A stretch of 64,000 bases of DNA from Paenibacillus sp. BK033 (GTDB lineage Bacteria; Bacillota; Bacilli; Paenibacillales; Paenibacillaceae), in the NCBI RefSeq assembly GCF_004345425.1, contig NZ_SLVP01000004.1:62001-126000 (forward strand), given 5' to 3'. Within the stretch, counting starts at the first letter, position 1. Each line of letters begins with the position of its first letter. Below the pieces are notes generated by a model, which had not been told where the DNA came from, ran no database searches, and worked only from the letters and a program-made list of their open reading frames with translations. Made by a program: the position numbers and the translations under genes. This document shows positions 50,021 to 58,682 of this stretch, piece by piece.

Positions 50021-50518
50021 GTGTACAATTCATATGAGCTCAATGAATCTGTGCGACGGGCCTTGGATCTATATTCGCAAAGCATGATCAAGATTGCTTT
50101 CGCTTATTTGAAAAATATAGCTGATGCGGAAGAAGTAACGCAGGAGGTATTCCTGACGTATCTGCAGAAGCGTCCTGTCTTCGAGAACAGCGAACACGAA
50201 AAAGCATGGTTGATTCGAACAACCATCAATAAAAGCAAAAACATGCTGAAGACCGGCTGGTTCAAAAGCAGAAACCCTGTTCCCGAAGACCTGAGCTACC
50301 TCCCCAAGGAAGAAAACGACGTTCTGCAGGCGGTGCTCTCCTTGGACAAGAAGTATCGGATTCCGATCCATCTTCATTATTACGAAGGATATTCGATCCA
50401 GGAGATTGCCGTTATCATGCAGGCGAAGGCCGCAACGGTAGGAACCTGGCTGGCCAGAGGACGCGCACTCTTAAAAGATAAGATTGGAGGCCTGGAGAAT
50501 GAAGAAATCTGTCTATAA
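50021..50518 (+). CDS. ECF-type RNA polymerase sigma factor
   Basis: The protein has 165 residues from GTG 50021, which follows AAGGAGGT by 7 bases. Region 2 lies at about 10-70 (AFAYLKNIADAEEVTQEVFL) and region 4 at about 105-160 (YRIPIHLHYYEGYSIQEIAV, ATVGTWLARGR). Its 3' end overlaps by 20 bp a membrane protein that is probably its anti-sigma factor. The signal and target genes are unknown. No convincing ECF-type promoter was found upstream. Confidence 0.93.
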   Translation: MYNSYELNESVRRALDLYSQSMIKIAFAYLKNIADAEEVTQEVFLTYLQKRPVFENSEHEKAWLIRTTINKSKNMLKTGWFKSRNPVPEDLSYLPKEENDVLQAVLSLDKKYRIPIHLHYYEGYSIQEIAVIMQAKAATVGTWLARGRALLKDKIGGLENEEICL

Positions 50519-51353
50519 GTCCGCGATGTCTCAATTGCGAACCAGCGACGACTTCAAAGAGGCAACCTATCAGAAGTTAATGCTGGAATTAGAGAAGACT
50601 TCACATAATCACGCAAATCAAAAGGAGCCGATTAGAATGGAAAAAAGCAAAAAGAAATTGACAGGTTGGACAGTAGGCATCGCAGCAGCAGCAATCTTGG
50701 CGGTTGGCGTAATTAGCGTAAACCAAAATCAAAACAGCCCGGCTTCCACGCCAACGAATCAAGGGCAAACGGCTGAAGCAACAACTAAGCCTCCAATCAT
50801 GGGCAAAGTTGCGGTGAACATCGATGGCGTGATCTCCGAAGTAAGCCAGGATGGCAAAAGCTTCAAAGTAGGCGATCTGTGGGTAGAAGTAACCGACAAA
50901 ACGCAGCTGGGAAGCAGCGAGCCAACAGCTGCAGCGCCTTCCCAAGAGCTGCTCAATAAAGATTTTAAAGTGGGCGACATCGTATCCGGTTATACTTCCC
51001 AGGATGTAAGCACGGGCAAAGTTACGGCTGACGTGATCTACAACCTGATCGCGCCTGCGAAAGAAGATGCAGGCAAGCCTGCTACGACAGGGAAAATGGC
51101 CGTTAACATTGACGGCATTATCTCCGAAGTAAGCGCGGACGGCAAAAGCTTCAAGGTTAACGACGTATGGGTAACGGTAACTCCGGACACCATCATGGGG
51201 ATTACGGAGCCAACAGCCGGCGAACAATCCGACGAGCTGCTGCAAAAAGAATTCAAAGTGGGCAACGCGGTATCCGGCTTTACAACGGAAGATCTGAGCT
51301 CCGGCAAAGTAAATGCGACTCGCATTTACAACAACTTTGCTCCGCAAAAATAA
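50499..51353 (+). CDS. Putative anti-sigma factor with duplicated extracellular domain
   Basis: The protein has 284 residues from ATG 50499 (GGAG ahead). The cytoplasmic part (about 1-52, charged, helical) is followed by one membrane helix at about 56-76 (LTGWTVGIAAAAILAVGVIS). The outside part has a Ser/Thr/Gln linker and then two copies of an 85-residue domain with 96-residue period: both open with (V/M)AVNIDG(V/I)ISEVS and contain KSFKV and DL(W/V)V-type strands. The overlap with the sigma gene and the one-helix layout support an anti-sigma role. The repeated domain resembles DUF5666-like beta domains, but I am not sure of it. Confidence 0.75.
   Translation: MKKSVYKSAMSQLRTSDDFKEATYQKLMLELEKTSHNHANQKEPIRMEKSKKKLTGWTVGIAAAAILAVGVISVNQNQNSPASTPTNQGQTAEATTKPPIMGKVAVNIDGVISEVSQDGKSFKVGDLWVEVTDKTQLGSSEPTAAAPSQELLNKDFKVGDIVSGYTSQDVSTGKVTADVIYNLIAPAKEDAGKPATTGKMAVNIDGIISEVSADGKSFKVNDVWVTVTPDTIMGITEPTAGEQSDELLQKEFKVGNAVSGFTTEDLSSGKVNATRIYNNFAPQK
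50802..51344 (+). repeat. Internal gene duplication, two 255-bp units
   Basis: Units 50802-51056 and 51090-51344 encode clearly similar 85-residue domains at a 288-bp spacing. Conservation is stronger at the protein level than in third codon positions, so the duplication is not recent. Confidence 0.85.
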
Positions 51354-51367
51354 TAACGAGTCCGGGA

Positions 51368-51400
51368 AGAGGCGCCTGTTTGCAGGTGCCTCTTTTTTTT
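51368..51400 (+). terminator. Rho-independent terminator after sigma/anti-sigma operon
   Basis: AGAGGCGCCTG and CAGGTGCCTCT flank TTTG, then TTTTTTT. Confidence 0.92.
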
Positions 51401-51644
51401 TGAATGCTAAGGGTTTACGTTTTTTCACGTGAAACAATGGCAAGGCGGATTGCTAACTGAGGACCGATCGGCCGGCTGCGGATAAATCGGCATATCCTCC
51501 TGGATGACCACTTCTTTAAGCCTAGTTACACGGGCGCAATTAGGTACTTTAGCCCCGCATATAAACTTGGAAAATTAATCTATAATGAAGGAAACATTTT
51601 TCGATATTAATCGACATATTTTCTCAGAAAAGGTGAGTTGATCT

Positions 51645-52361
51645 ATGTTTTCTCCTTTCCAAAAGAAGAAAGAGCAGCAGCAATCGCGAGAGGATCTTGG
51701 GATAAGGAGGGACGTAGAGGAGACTCAGGAGGAAGTGTCCTCAGGCCTAGCCAAAGCGGAACCGAGCGAAGAGTCTTCCGGCGCCGTTCTCATTAATAAG
51801 GGCCACTTGGACAAGCGGTCGCTTGATCTCGTATTCGCCGTTGAGCAGATGATTAAGGCCAAGCAGCATGTCGAAATGAGCCATAACGACCTGCAGGACC
51901 GGCTTGGGCATGCAAACGGCCAGATAGACAGGCTGAACAGAGATTTGAAGAACCTCGGCAAGGTGATCGAGGAGCGGGAAAAAAGCATTCTGGATCTGGA
52001 AAAGCGGTTAAGCGACAAGAATCTGAAGGTTGATCAGATGATGGACGACTACCGTGAGCTTCATGCCGCCTTATCCGGCGAAATTGAGGAGCTGAAGAGC
52101 GTTATCGAGCTTGAGCGCCAGAACTATGCCGGCTTGCTGCAGAAGCACAATGAAACAACCGCGGACAAGAACAAGAAGATTAACGAGCTGGAGGAGAAGA
52201 ATACGCGGCTGGAAGCCGAGCTCTCCCAGATGAAGCAGAAATTTGATGCCCTCCGTCAGGAGAAGACGCATCTTCTTAACATTGTAAACGACTTTACGAA
52301 CCGGCTGACGTCTCCGTTTGCGCCAAACACAGGCTCTATCGATGGTGGTTCATCCGATTAA
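51645..52361 (+). CDS. Coiled-coil protein of unknown function
   Basis: The protein has 238 residues from ATG 51645 with AAGGTGA 9 bases ahead. After a charged N-terminus (QKKKEQQQSRED) and a low-complexity stretch, residues about 65-220 show heptad patterns with many Glu, Lys, Leu and Asp (LDLEKRLSDKNLKVDQMMDD, INELEEKNTRLEAELSQMK), so it is a long cytosolic coiled coil. It lies 32 bp ahead of a membrane-bound deacetylase and may share its transcript. I do not recognise a family. Confidence 0.8.
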   Translation: MFSPFQKKKEQQQSREDLGIRRDVEETQEEVSSGLAKAEPSEESSGAVLINKGHLDKRSLDLVFAVEQMIKAKQHVEMSHNDLQDRLGHANGQIDRLNRDLKNLGKVIEEREKSILDLEKRLSDKNLKVDQMMDDYRELHAALSGEIEELKSVIELERQNYAGLLQKHNETTADKNKKINELEEKNTRLEAELSQMKQKFDALRQEKTHLLNIVNDFTNRLTSPFAPNTGSIDGGSSD

Positions 52362-52393
52362 AGTCATGCCGGGAACGGGAGAAGAAGGACGAT

Positions 52394-53692
52394 ATGGGGA
52401 TGGAGACATACAGCACGCAGGTGATGGAGCTGCTGTCTCTTGGGAGGACCTCCAGCGGTATTAGCCAGATGAAGATCGGCGTCACCCAAGACGACAAGTA
52501 TGCAACCTGCGTAATCGAAATTGACGAGTTTACGTTTCTTGAACTTGAAGCACTGGGGCCATTGCATGGGGACAGGATTCGAATCTCTCCCTACTCCAAG
52601 TGGGATCCTTACCGCAATTCGCATTACAGCTCTTTTATCCGGACGACGGGCAGTACCCGCGTTCCGTTATATTTTGCTTGCAGCGAGGCCTATATCGCGT
52701 TGATTAAACAAATCCGCCAAGGGGAGCTTCCGCCCGTATCGCCGGCAAAGGAAGAGCAAGTGGTCCAAGCGATATTGATGCCCGTGCCCAACCGGCCGGA
52801 TCCGAGAAACGGCTTCGTTTCCCGCCTGTCGAAGATTGCGGTTGCCATTCTTATCATGATTGGCCTGCTGGCCATACTCTCTGTCGCTACCGGAGGCAAG
52901 GTGGATTCCGCGCGCTTGCTTGGCGGTCAAGTAGCGAAGGCCGAGGTGACAAAAAGCGATTCCGGCTTGCCGGTTGCCCATGCTTCATCCTCGGTGAGCG
53001 ATGCGGCCGTCACTCAGGACGCTGCGGCTGTAGTACAGGCTGATCAGCCTGTTGCGGTGCACAACGCGGTACGGACGGAGTCTCATGAGGAGAAGCCGGC
53101 CTTCAAAATCATCGATATCGACGATGACAAGAAGTTTTTTGGCTTGCCCAAGGAGTACGTCGCTTTAACCTTTGACGACGGGCCGTCCAAGCTGACGAAG
53201 GATATCGTTGATATCCTGACGGAGCAGAACGTGCCAGCAACCTTCCTGTTTGTCGGGCAGAATGTGGCTCATTATAAAGAAGCGGTCACATACGCAGCCG
53301 GGCATGGCATGTCCATCGGCAACCACTCCTGGGATCATAGCGTGCTTACCAAATCCGACGCGCAGGAGCAGAGCGAGAATTTGTCCAAAGTAAATATTGC
53401 GATTGAAGCGCTGACCCACAAGCCGGTTACGTTATTCCGTCCGCCGTATGGAGCGGTCAATGACGAATTGGTCGCCTCAGCCGGTAAGCAGCATATGAAG
53501 ACCTTGCTGTGGAACCGGGATCCGGAGGATTGGAATGCGAAGACGCCGGAGGATATTACCCGGTACTTCCATCATGTTGAAGCCGCTGGCGGCATCTATG
53601 TTCTGCATGAAGACAAACACACGGTAGAAGCGCTTCCCGCTATCATAAAATATTTAAAAGGCAAGAATTTAACGTTTGTTGCCTTCAAGTAG
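52394..53692 (+). CDS. Membrane-tethered polysaccharide deacetylase (NodB, CE4)
   Basis: The protein has 432 residues from ATG 52394. Residues about 1-140 are cytoplasmic and not recognised. A membrane helix lies at about 155-175 (VAILIMIGLLAILSVA). An Ala/Val/Ser-rich stalk leads to the NodB domain from about 255: ALTFDDGPS with Asp261 and Asp262, then GNHSWDHS (metal His pair), LFRPPYGAVN and VLHED. It removes acetyl groups from peptidoglycan or another glycan outside the membrane. The large cytoplasmic part is unusual and could take input from the coiled-coil protein upstream (inference). Confidence 0.88.
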   Translation: MGMETYSTQVMELLSLGRTSSGISQMKIGVTQDDKYATCVIEIDEFTFLELEALGPLHGDRIRISPYSKWDPYRNSHYSSFIRTTGSTRVPLYFACSEAYIALIKQIRQGELPPVSPAKEEQVVQAILMPVPNRPDPRNGFVSRLSKIAVAILIMIGLLAILSVATGGKVDSARLLGGQVAKAEVTKSDSGLPVAHASSSVSDAAVTQDAAAVVQADQPVAVHNAVRTESHEEKPAFKIIDIDDDKKFFGLPKEYVALTFDDGPSKLTKDIVDILTEQNVPATFLFVGQNVAHYKEAVTYAAGHGMSIGNHSWDHSVLTKSDAQEQSENLSKVNIAIEALTHKPVTLFRPPYGAVNDELVASAGKQHMKTLLWNRDPEDWNAKTPEDITRYFHHVEAAGGIYVLHEDKHTVEALPAIIKYLKGKNLTFVAFK

Positions 53693-53731
53693 TCGAAGTA
53701 ATCGTAACCTTTCTTAATATGGTTCGCAGCG

Positions 53732-53760
53732 AAGCACCCGTTTGGGTGCTTTTTGTGTTT
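53732..53760 (+). terminator. Rho-independent terminator after deacetylase gene
   Basis: AGCACCC and GGGTGCT flank GTTT and are followed by TTTTGTGTTTTT. Confidence 0.85.
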
Positions 53761-53926
53761 TTATTCAAAAAATATTTTCGGCCGAATGGGAACGGCAGGT
53801 TTCAGTCTTTAAGCGAAGAAAGATTTAACCTTAAGCAGAGTCGAATTCGCAAGCTGCCATTCGTTGATTCTATAGAGCCCGGTACCATTGGCTAACCATA
53901 ATCTACGGGTAAAGGAGAATATCGTC

Positions 53927-54301
53927 ATGAAATTCCTTTGTTTAGGTTATTTAAATGCGGAGAAAATGGATGCGCTCCCTAAGGAAGCGATCGCTGAGGT
54001 CATGGGCCAATGCGCGCCTCATCTTGAGGAGCTTTATGGCACGGACCAGGTTCTTGTCGATGCGGGTCTAGGCAAGGACGTCAGAAGCCTGCGGCGGGCG
54101 AACGGGAAGGTAAAGGTGCTGGACGGTCCTTTTACCGAGACGAAAGAGATGATTGGCAGCGTGTTTATTATTGAAGCAGAGAATATGGAAGAAGCGGCGC
54201 GGGTCGCGGCCCTGCATCCGGCCGTGCAAGTGGATGACGGCGAGCCGTTCGAATGGGGTATTGAGATCAGGCCGATTCATTATTATAAAGGGGGAGATTG
54301 A
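53927..54301 (+). CDS. YCII-related domain protein
   Basis: The protein has 124 residues from ATG 53927, AAAGGAG 9 bases ahead. The pattern MKFLCLGYLNAEKM, then VLDGPFTETKEMIGSVFIIEAENMEEAARVA (quoted in parts: LDGPFTETKEMIGS, ENMEEAARVA), is that of the YCII/DGPF family with its conserved Asp-Gly-Pro-Phe. In other bacteria such genes lie beside ECF sigma factors. Function unknown. It lies 4 bp before the acetyltransferase gene, with which it is probably co-transcribed. Confidence 0.9.
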   Translation: MKFLCLGYLNAEKMDALPKEAIAEVMGQCAPHLEELYGTDQVLVDAGLGKDVRSLRRANGKVKVLDGPFTETKEMIGSVFIIEAENMEEAARVAALHPAVQVDDGEPFEWGIEIRPIHYYKGGD

Positions 54302-54305
54302 TCCG

Positions 54306-55109
54306 ATGATTATACAGGCGTGCGCAATGGACGAGATTAAACCGCTTGTAGCGGAATATTTGAAAAGCTTGTCTTCGCCGTTTGATTCTTTTCTGGAGGA
54401 GCATATCCTGTCATCTGCCTTTTACCGGATTCAAGACGGTCAGGAGGACATTGGGTATTACGCCTTGCACAACGGGGAGCTGATGACGCAGTTTTACATC
54501 AGAAGGTCCACTTTGCAGAAAGCACAGGCCTTGTTTCTCGAAGCGCTCGAGCGTCATGCCGTCAAAAACTTGTTTGTACCCACCTGCGATGAGCTGTTTG
54601 TAAGTCTCGCTATCGATCGGGACTATAAGATCCACAAGCAGGCTTACTTTTTTCAGGACAGTGGAGTTGAAATTTCGGTAAGCACGGAAAGCGATGCGGT
54701 ATTCCGTGCTGCGGGGCCGCAAGACCTTCCTGTCATTCAGCAGGTATGCGGGGATTTTCTGAATAATTATGAGCAGTGGCTGCATGACGGAGGGCTGTTC
54801 GTTTACTACAAAGACCAGGATTTGCTGGGTATCGGAGTTATGGAACAATCCAAGCTGCTTGAAGGATTCGGCAGCATTGGAATGTTCACGAATGAAGCCC
54901 ACAGAAAGCGGGGCTATGGGACCGCGCTAATCGTCCAAATGCGCAATTGGTGCAAGGCCCGGGGCATAACCGCGATCTGCGGCTGCTGGTATTACAACGA
55001 GGCGTCCAAGCGCACCCTGGAGAGGGCAGGCATGGTAACGAAGACAAGGCTGCTTAATATAGAAGTGTCTTTAAAAGCTGAAAAGGAAGCCTACAACACA
55101 GAGAAGTAA
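54306..55109 (+). CDS. GNAT-family N-acetyltransferase with extra N-terminal domain
   Basis: The protein has 267 residues from ATG 54306 (GGGGGAG 9 bases ahead). The C-terminal half is the GNAT fold with acetyl-CoA loop AHRKRGYGTALIVQM and YYNEASKRTLERAGM. The first 125 residues look like a second, degenerate GNAT-like domain without that loop. The acceptor substrate is unknown. It ends in an 19-bp overlap with the convergent gene at 55091. Confidence 0.85.
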   Translation: MIIQACAMDEIKPLVAEYLKSLSSPFDSFLEEHILSSAFYRIQDGQEDIGYYALHNGELMTQFYIRRSTLQKAQALFLEALERHAVKNLFVPTCDELFVSLAIDRDYKIHKQAYFFQDSGVEISVSTESDAVFRAAGPQDLPVIQQVCGDFLNNYEQWLHDGGLFVYYKDQDLLGIGVMEQSKLLEGFGSIGMFTNEAHRKRGYGTALIVQMRNWCKARGITAICGCWYYNEASKRTLERAGMVTKTRLLNIEVSLKAEKEAYNTEK

Positions 55110-55453
55110 CTCATGGATTCCTCGAATAAGATGGAGGAATCAGGTGTTTCTTCTTCTTTGGCCGCCGCCGAATGGGCCAGGTTCGATAAAGCCATGAGCA
55201 CAAGCTCGGTCTTGGCGTCGCCCCATGCCTCGCGGTTCAGGAGAGCCGTACTACGGGCATCGGCAAGAGATTGCCGGTTTAGCTTGCACAGAAAATCGCC
55301 CCAGGCAATGATGTCGAAATGCGAAGCATCGGTCGTTATGACGCATTCGCCCCAGCCGGTTTCCGAACCGCTGGACACGCTGAGAAGTCCGTAATGATTT
55401 TTGTTTCTGCATAGATGATAAAGCTGAATTCCCGAAATGATGCTTGTGCTCAT
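55091..55453 (-). CDS. Small protein resembling an enolase-superfamily N-terminal domain
   Basis: The protein has 120 residues from ATG 55453 (GAGAGGATT about 9 bases ahead). The segment SGSETGWGECVIT and the following WGDFLCKLNRQS, then AWGDAKTELVLMALSNLAHS, resemble the capping domain of mandelate racemase/muconate-lactonising enzymes, where GWGE is a common motif. The catalytic barrel is absent. It may be a stand-alone helper protein or a truncated gene. I do not recognise a defined family. Confidence 0.6.
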   Translation of the reverse strand: MSTSIISGIQLYHLCRNKNHYGLLSVSSGSETGWGECVITTDASHFDIIAWGDFLCKLNRQSLADARSTALLNREAWGDAKTELVLMALSNLAHSAAAKEEETPDSSILFEESMSYFSVL

Positions 55454-55542
55454 AGGTAACAATCCTCTCTTTTCTCACGCGCATGAAATTAATAGCATCT
55501 TACTCTTAATGGGGCGCGGTGTAAAATAAGAGAGGAATGAAT

Positions 55543-55616
55543 TCCCGCCAAATCCGGTCAATTAACCGGATCTGGCGGGATTACACCCGGTAAACCGAAA
55601 TAGCTATTCCGTTTAC
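55543..55616. promoter_or_regulatory. Two adjacent inverted repeats upstream of 55091-55453
   Basis: TCCCGCCAAATCCGGT (55543-55558) pairs with ACCGGATCTGGCGGGA (55565-55580) with one mismatch. A second near-palindrome runs from GTAAAC (55590) to GTTTAC (55616) around AATAGCTATT. Neither is followed by a T run. The first may end the transcript of the gene at 55663, the second may be an operator. Confidence 0.5.
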
Positions 55617-55662
55617 GGCGAGAATTCTTGCTAAAACAGCGCTTCGCGTTTCCCTTTATTCT

Positions 55663-56304
55663 TTATTCCGCTTCGCCAACAATCGTAAAGCGCTTGTTCA
55701 CATGCTGCGGATTCTCGATTTCGTCCAATACGGCGATGGCATAGTCGGCATAGCTGACGTAGCTTTGGCCTTGGCTGTTCACGATGACGTGATCGAGACC
55801 TTTCGTATACGCGCCGGTTCGTTTTCCTTTTGGATCAAAGAATGCAGCCGGGCTAATGTATGTCCAGGTAATGGAGGTGGTATTCTTAAGCTCATCCAGC
55901 TGCTTGCCGGCGTTTGATGCTGTCGGATAGACGAAGGCCGGAAACTCGGGAGTGTCCATCAGCTTTGTTGTCTTTTGATCGTCGACGAAGAGGCTTCCCG
56001 CGCCGCCAACTACGATCAGCTTCGTTCCGGGCGCATCCTGTAACGCAGCCGTCAGCGCTTTGCCGGCGTCCACGTAAAGATGCTCTTCCCCTTCGGGGGC
56101 TTTAAACGTATTAACGACCACATCAAAAGGCTTCAAATCCGCACCGGTCAGGTGAAAAATGTCCTTCTCCAAAACGGTGACGCTCGAATCGCTGATTTTG
56201 GATGCGTTCCTTACGATAGCCGTTACCTCGTGGCCTCTCTCCAGGGCTTCCTTCACAATCAGGCTGCCTACTTGACCGTTAGCGCCAATAATACCGATTT
56301 TCAT
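55663..56304 (-). CDS. NAD(P)-dependent oxidoreductase, atypical SDR (YwnB-like)
   Basis: The protein has 213 residues from ATG 56304, GGAGGG 8-9 bases ahead. It opens with MKIGIIGANGQVGSLI, then VTAIVRN, VVNTFKAP and LIVVGGAGS, the pattern of small NAD(P)H-binding flavin-reductase-like SDRs. It is divergent from an HxlR regulator that carries a Cys. The likely role is reduction of quinones or similar electrophiles. Confidence 0.9.
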   Translation of the reverse strand: MKIGIIGANGQVGSLIVKEALERGHEVTAIVRNASKISDSSVTVLEKDIFHLTGADLKPFDVVVNTFKAPEGEEHLYVDAGKALTAALQDAPGTKLIVVGGAGSLFVDDQKTTKLMDTPEFPAFVYPTASNAGKQLDELKNTTSITWTYISPAAFFDPKGKRTGAYTKGLDHVIVNSQGQSYVSYADYAIAVLDEIENPQHVNKRFTIVGEAE

Positions 56305-56352
56305 CTTTTATTCCCTCCGAATTTCATGGTTTTAGTTGTGTGATTTCGCATA

Positions 56353-56374
56353 AACTAATATTATTTCTTTAGTT
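56353..56374. promoter_or_regulatory. Candidate HxlR operator
   Basis: AACTAA (56353-56358) and TTAGTT (56369-56374) form an inverted repeat with a 10-base AT-rich spacer in the centre of the divergent gap. Confidence 0.45.
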
Positions 56375-56447
56375 CAATTTTTTAAAGTAGTCACTATTTT
56401 ATTACATAGTCATAAAAACCATACCGTGGAAGAAACGAGGGATTGGA

Positions 56448-56798
56448 ATGGCTCGCAGCTCGTTTGAAGGCGAAATTCCGGAGGAGCAGATTGAGGTATG
56501 CCCGGTGACAGAGACGCAGAATGTAATCGCGGGTAAATGGAAGATCATTATTTTGTGGCATCTGCGGGAGACGCGGCGGTTCGGGGAGCTTCAGCGCCTC
56601 GTGCCCGGCATCTCGAAGGCCATATTAACCAGCCAGCTCAGAGAGCTGGAGAAGGATCGGATGGTCAACAGAGTGGTATATCAGGAGGTTCCGCCCAAGG
56701 TCGAGTACTCTCTTACGGAAGCGGGGGAGCAGTTTCTTCCGATTCTCGAAAGGATGGGCGAGTGGGGCAAAAAGTATGCGGCGCGGCGCAAACCGTGA
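56448..56798 (+). CDS. HxlR-family regulator with Cys before the HTH
   Basis: The protein has 116 residues, GAGGGATT ahead of ATG 56448. The HTH opens with [13 protein letters not shown] and the wing has [15 protein letters not shown]. Cys18 lies in EVCPVTET, directly before the first helix as in YodB/CatR. It is divergent from the NAD(P)H oxidoreductase at 55663 and is followed by a terminator. Confidence 0.92.
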   Translation: MARSSFEGEIPEEQIEVCPVTETQNVIAGKWKIIILWHLRETRRFGELQRLVPGISKAILTSQLRELEKDRMVNRVVYQEVPPKVEYSLTEAGEQFLPILERMGEWGKKYAARRKP

Positions 56799-56842
56799 AA
56801 GCCTCCCATATTCCAAATGAAGAGATAAGCTGAAGTTATAAG

Positions 56843-56875
56843 AAACCACGCCAAAGTTTGGGGTGGTTTTGCTGT
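56843..56875 (+). terminator. Terminator after HxlR gene
   Basis: AAACCACGCC and GGGGTGGTTT pair around AAAGTTT with one wobble; GCTGTTTTT follows. Confidence 0.75.
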
Positions 56876-57110
56876 TTTTCGGGCGTGCCCGATCCGAGAA
56901 AGTGGAGAATTGTTCAGGGAATGGTTAAAAAATCATGTGGAAATGGCGTCGATTATAGCTTCAAACTGTCGTATAATAGAACTAGACATTTTATCTATTT
57001 ATCAACCTGTAGCATAGAAGCAGTTCATTTTTTGATCAGAAATGATGTGTGAGAAATTTCACGAGCGTGAAACATCCTTTCTGCAAATCGAAAGGTTAAG
57101 GACGGTTAAC
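56876..57110. other. Leader of the mqo gene
   Basis: No gene is supported. TATAAT at 56972-56977 is a good -10, with no clear -35. A frame is open from 57042 into mqo but its codons before 57111 have no ribosome site. Nothing else stands out. Confidence 0.5.
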
Positions 57111-58616
57111 ATGAGCAAACAAACGAAAACAGACGTAATTTTGATTGGTGCCGGCATTATGAGCGCGACTTTGGGTTCTTTGCTGAAGGAACTGAAGCCG
57201 GAGTGGGAAATTACCGTGTTCGAACGGCGCGCAACAGCCGGCGAAGAAAGCTCCAACGAATGGAACAACGCAGGAACAGGACACTCCTCCCTATGCGAGC
57301 TGAACTACACAACGGAGAAGCCGGACGGCTCCATCGACATTAGCAAAGCAGTTAAAGTCAATGAAGAGTTCCAGGTGTCGAAGCAGTTCTGGTCTTATCT
57401 CGTGAACAGCAATCTGATCCGTAATCCGCGGGACTTTGTAGTACCCGTTCCTCATATGAGCTTTGTGCAAGGGGAAAAAGACGTTACGTTCCTGAAGAAG
57501 CGTTTTGCGGCATTATCCGGCAATCCATTGTTTGAAGGCATGGAATTCTCCGAAGACCCTGCGAAGCTGGCGGAATGGATTCCGCTTATGATGAAAGACC
57601 GCAAGGTAAATACGCCAATTGCAGCAACCAGAATTGAGTCCGGGACGGACGTCAACTTTGGTTCTTTGACACGTATTCTGTTCAATCAATTGAAGAAGCA
57701 AAACGTCGACATAAACTACAACCATAATGTAGATGATATTAAACGTGCGAACGACGGCAGCTGGGAGCTGAAGGTGCGCAATCTGCAAAGCGGCAGCTCG
57801 GAGCGCATCAATGCGAAATTCGTCTTTATCGGCGGCGGCGGCGGAAGTCTGCATCTACTGCAGAAATCCGGCATTGAGGAAGGCAAAGGCATCGGCGGCT
57901 TCCCTGTAAGCGGTCTGTTCATGGTCTGCAAGAAGCCGGAAGTGGTTGCTCAGCACCGTGCGAAGGTATACGGCCAAGCGCCGGTTGGCGCCCCTCCAAT
58001 GTCCGTACCGCATCTGGATACGCGCGTTATCGACAACAAAGAGTCGCTGTTCTTTGGTCCGTTTGCGGGCTTCACGCCAAAATTCCTGAAATACGGCTCC
58101 AACATGGACCTTATTACATCGGTCAAACCGCATAACTTAACGAACATGCTGGCGGCAGGCGCGAAAAATATGTCCTTGACCACGTACCTGATCAAACAGC
58201 TTATGCTTTCCAAAGAGCAGCGCATGGAAGCCTTGCGCGAGTTCATCCCGAATGCAAAAAGCGAGGATTGGGAGCTGCTCGTAGCTGGCCAACGCGTACA
58301 GATTATTAAAGAAACGAATGCAGGCAAAGGCACTCTGCAGTTCGGTACGGAGGTTATCAGCGCGGCTGACGGCTCGATCGCTGCCCTTCTAGGCGCTTCG
58401 CCTGGCGCATCGACGGCCGTGTCCGTTATGCTCGAGGTTATCGGCAAATGCTTCCCGCAGCATATCAAAGAGTGGGAGCCTAAGATCAAAGAAATGATTC
58501 CTTCCTACGGAACCAAGCTTCTGCAAAATCCTGAGCTGATCCAACAGATCAACGCAACGACAAATGCGGCTCTAGGGCTTGCAGGCAAAAAACAAACGAG
58601 CTCGGCGTTGGCTTAA
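57111..58616 (+). CDS. mqo: Malate:quinone oxidoreductase
   Basis: The protein has 501 residues from ATG 57111 (AAGGA ahead). The FAD motif [14 protein letters not shown] is at about 9-22. The family signature [19 protein letters not shown] follows near residue 55, and the C-terminal part has [16 protein letters not shown]. Length matches the family. It oxidises malate to oxaloacetate and passes electrons to the quinone pool at the membrane. It is a single gene with its own terminator. Confidence 0.97.
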   Translation: MSKQTKTDVILIGAGIMSATLGSLLKELKPEWEITVFERRATAGEESSNEWNNAGTGHSSLCELNYTTEKPDGSIDISKAVKVNEEFQVSKQFWSYLVNSNLIRNPRDFVVPVPHMSFVQGEKDVTFLKKRFAALSGNPLFEGMEFSEDPAKLAEWIPLMMKDRKVNTPIAATRIESGTDVNFGSLTRILFNQLKKQNVDINYNHNVDDIKRANDGSWELKVRNLQSGSSERINAKFVFIGGGGGSLHLLQKSGIEEGKGIGGFPVSGLFMVCKKPEVVAQHRAKVYGQAPVGAPPMSVPHLDTRVIDNKESLFFGPFAGFTPKFLKYGSNMDLITSVKPHNLTNMLAAGAKNMSLTTYLIKQLMLSKEQRMEALREFIPNAKSEDWELLVAGQRVQIIKETNAGKGTLQFGTEVISAADGSIAALLGASPGASTAVSVMLEVIGKCFPQHIKEWEPKIKEMIPSYGTKLLQNPELIQQINATTNAALGLAGKKQTSSALA

Positions 58617-58632
58617 CGCCTGCTTATATAGA

Positions 58633-58675
58633 GAAAGCCTTCAGTTGCCGATTCGGCAATTGAAGGCTTTTTTAA
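58633..58675 (+). terminator. Rho-independent terminator after mqo
   Basis: AAAGCCTTCAGTTGCCG and CGGCAATTGAAGGCTTT pair around ATT with a wobble pair, then TTTT. Confidence 0.92.
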
Positions 58676-58682
58676 TTGCTCT

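Noticed and set aside
51425..51511. 28-codon minus-strand frame with protein-like composition
   Set aside because: It lies alone in a 290-bp gap, has an ambiguous start and its AGGAGG is too near the only ATG. It is not long enough to exceed chance.
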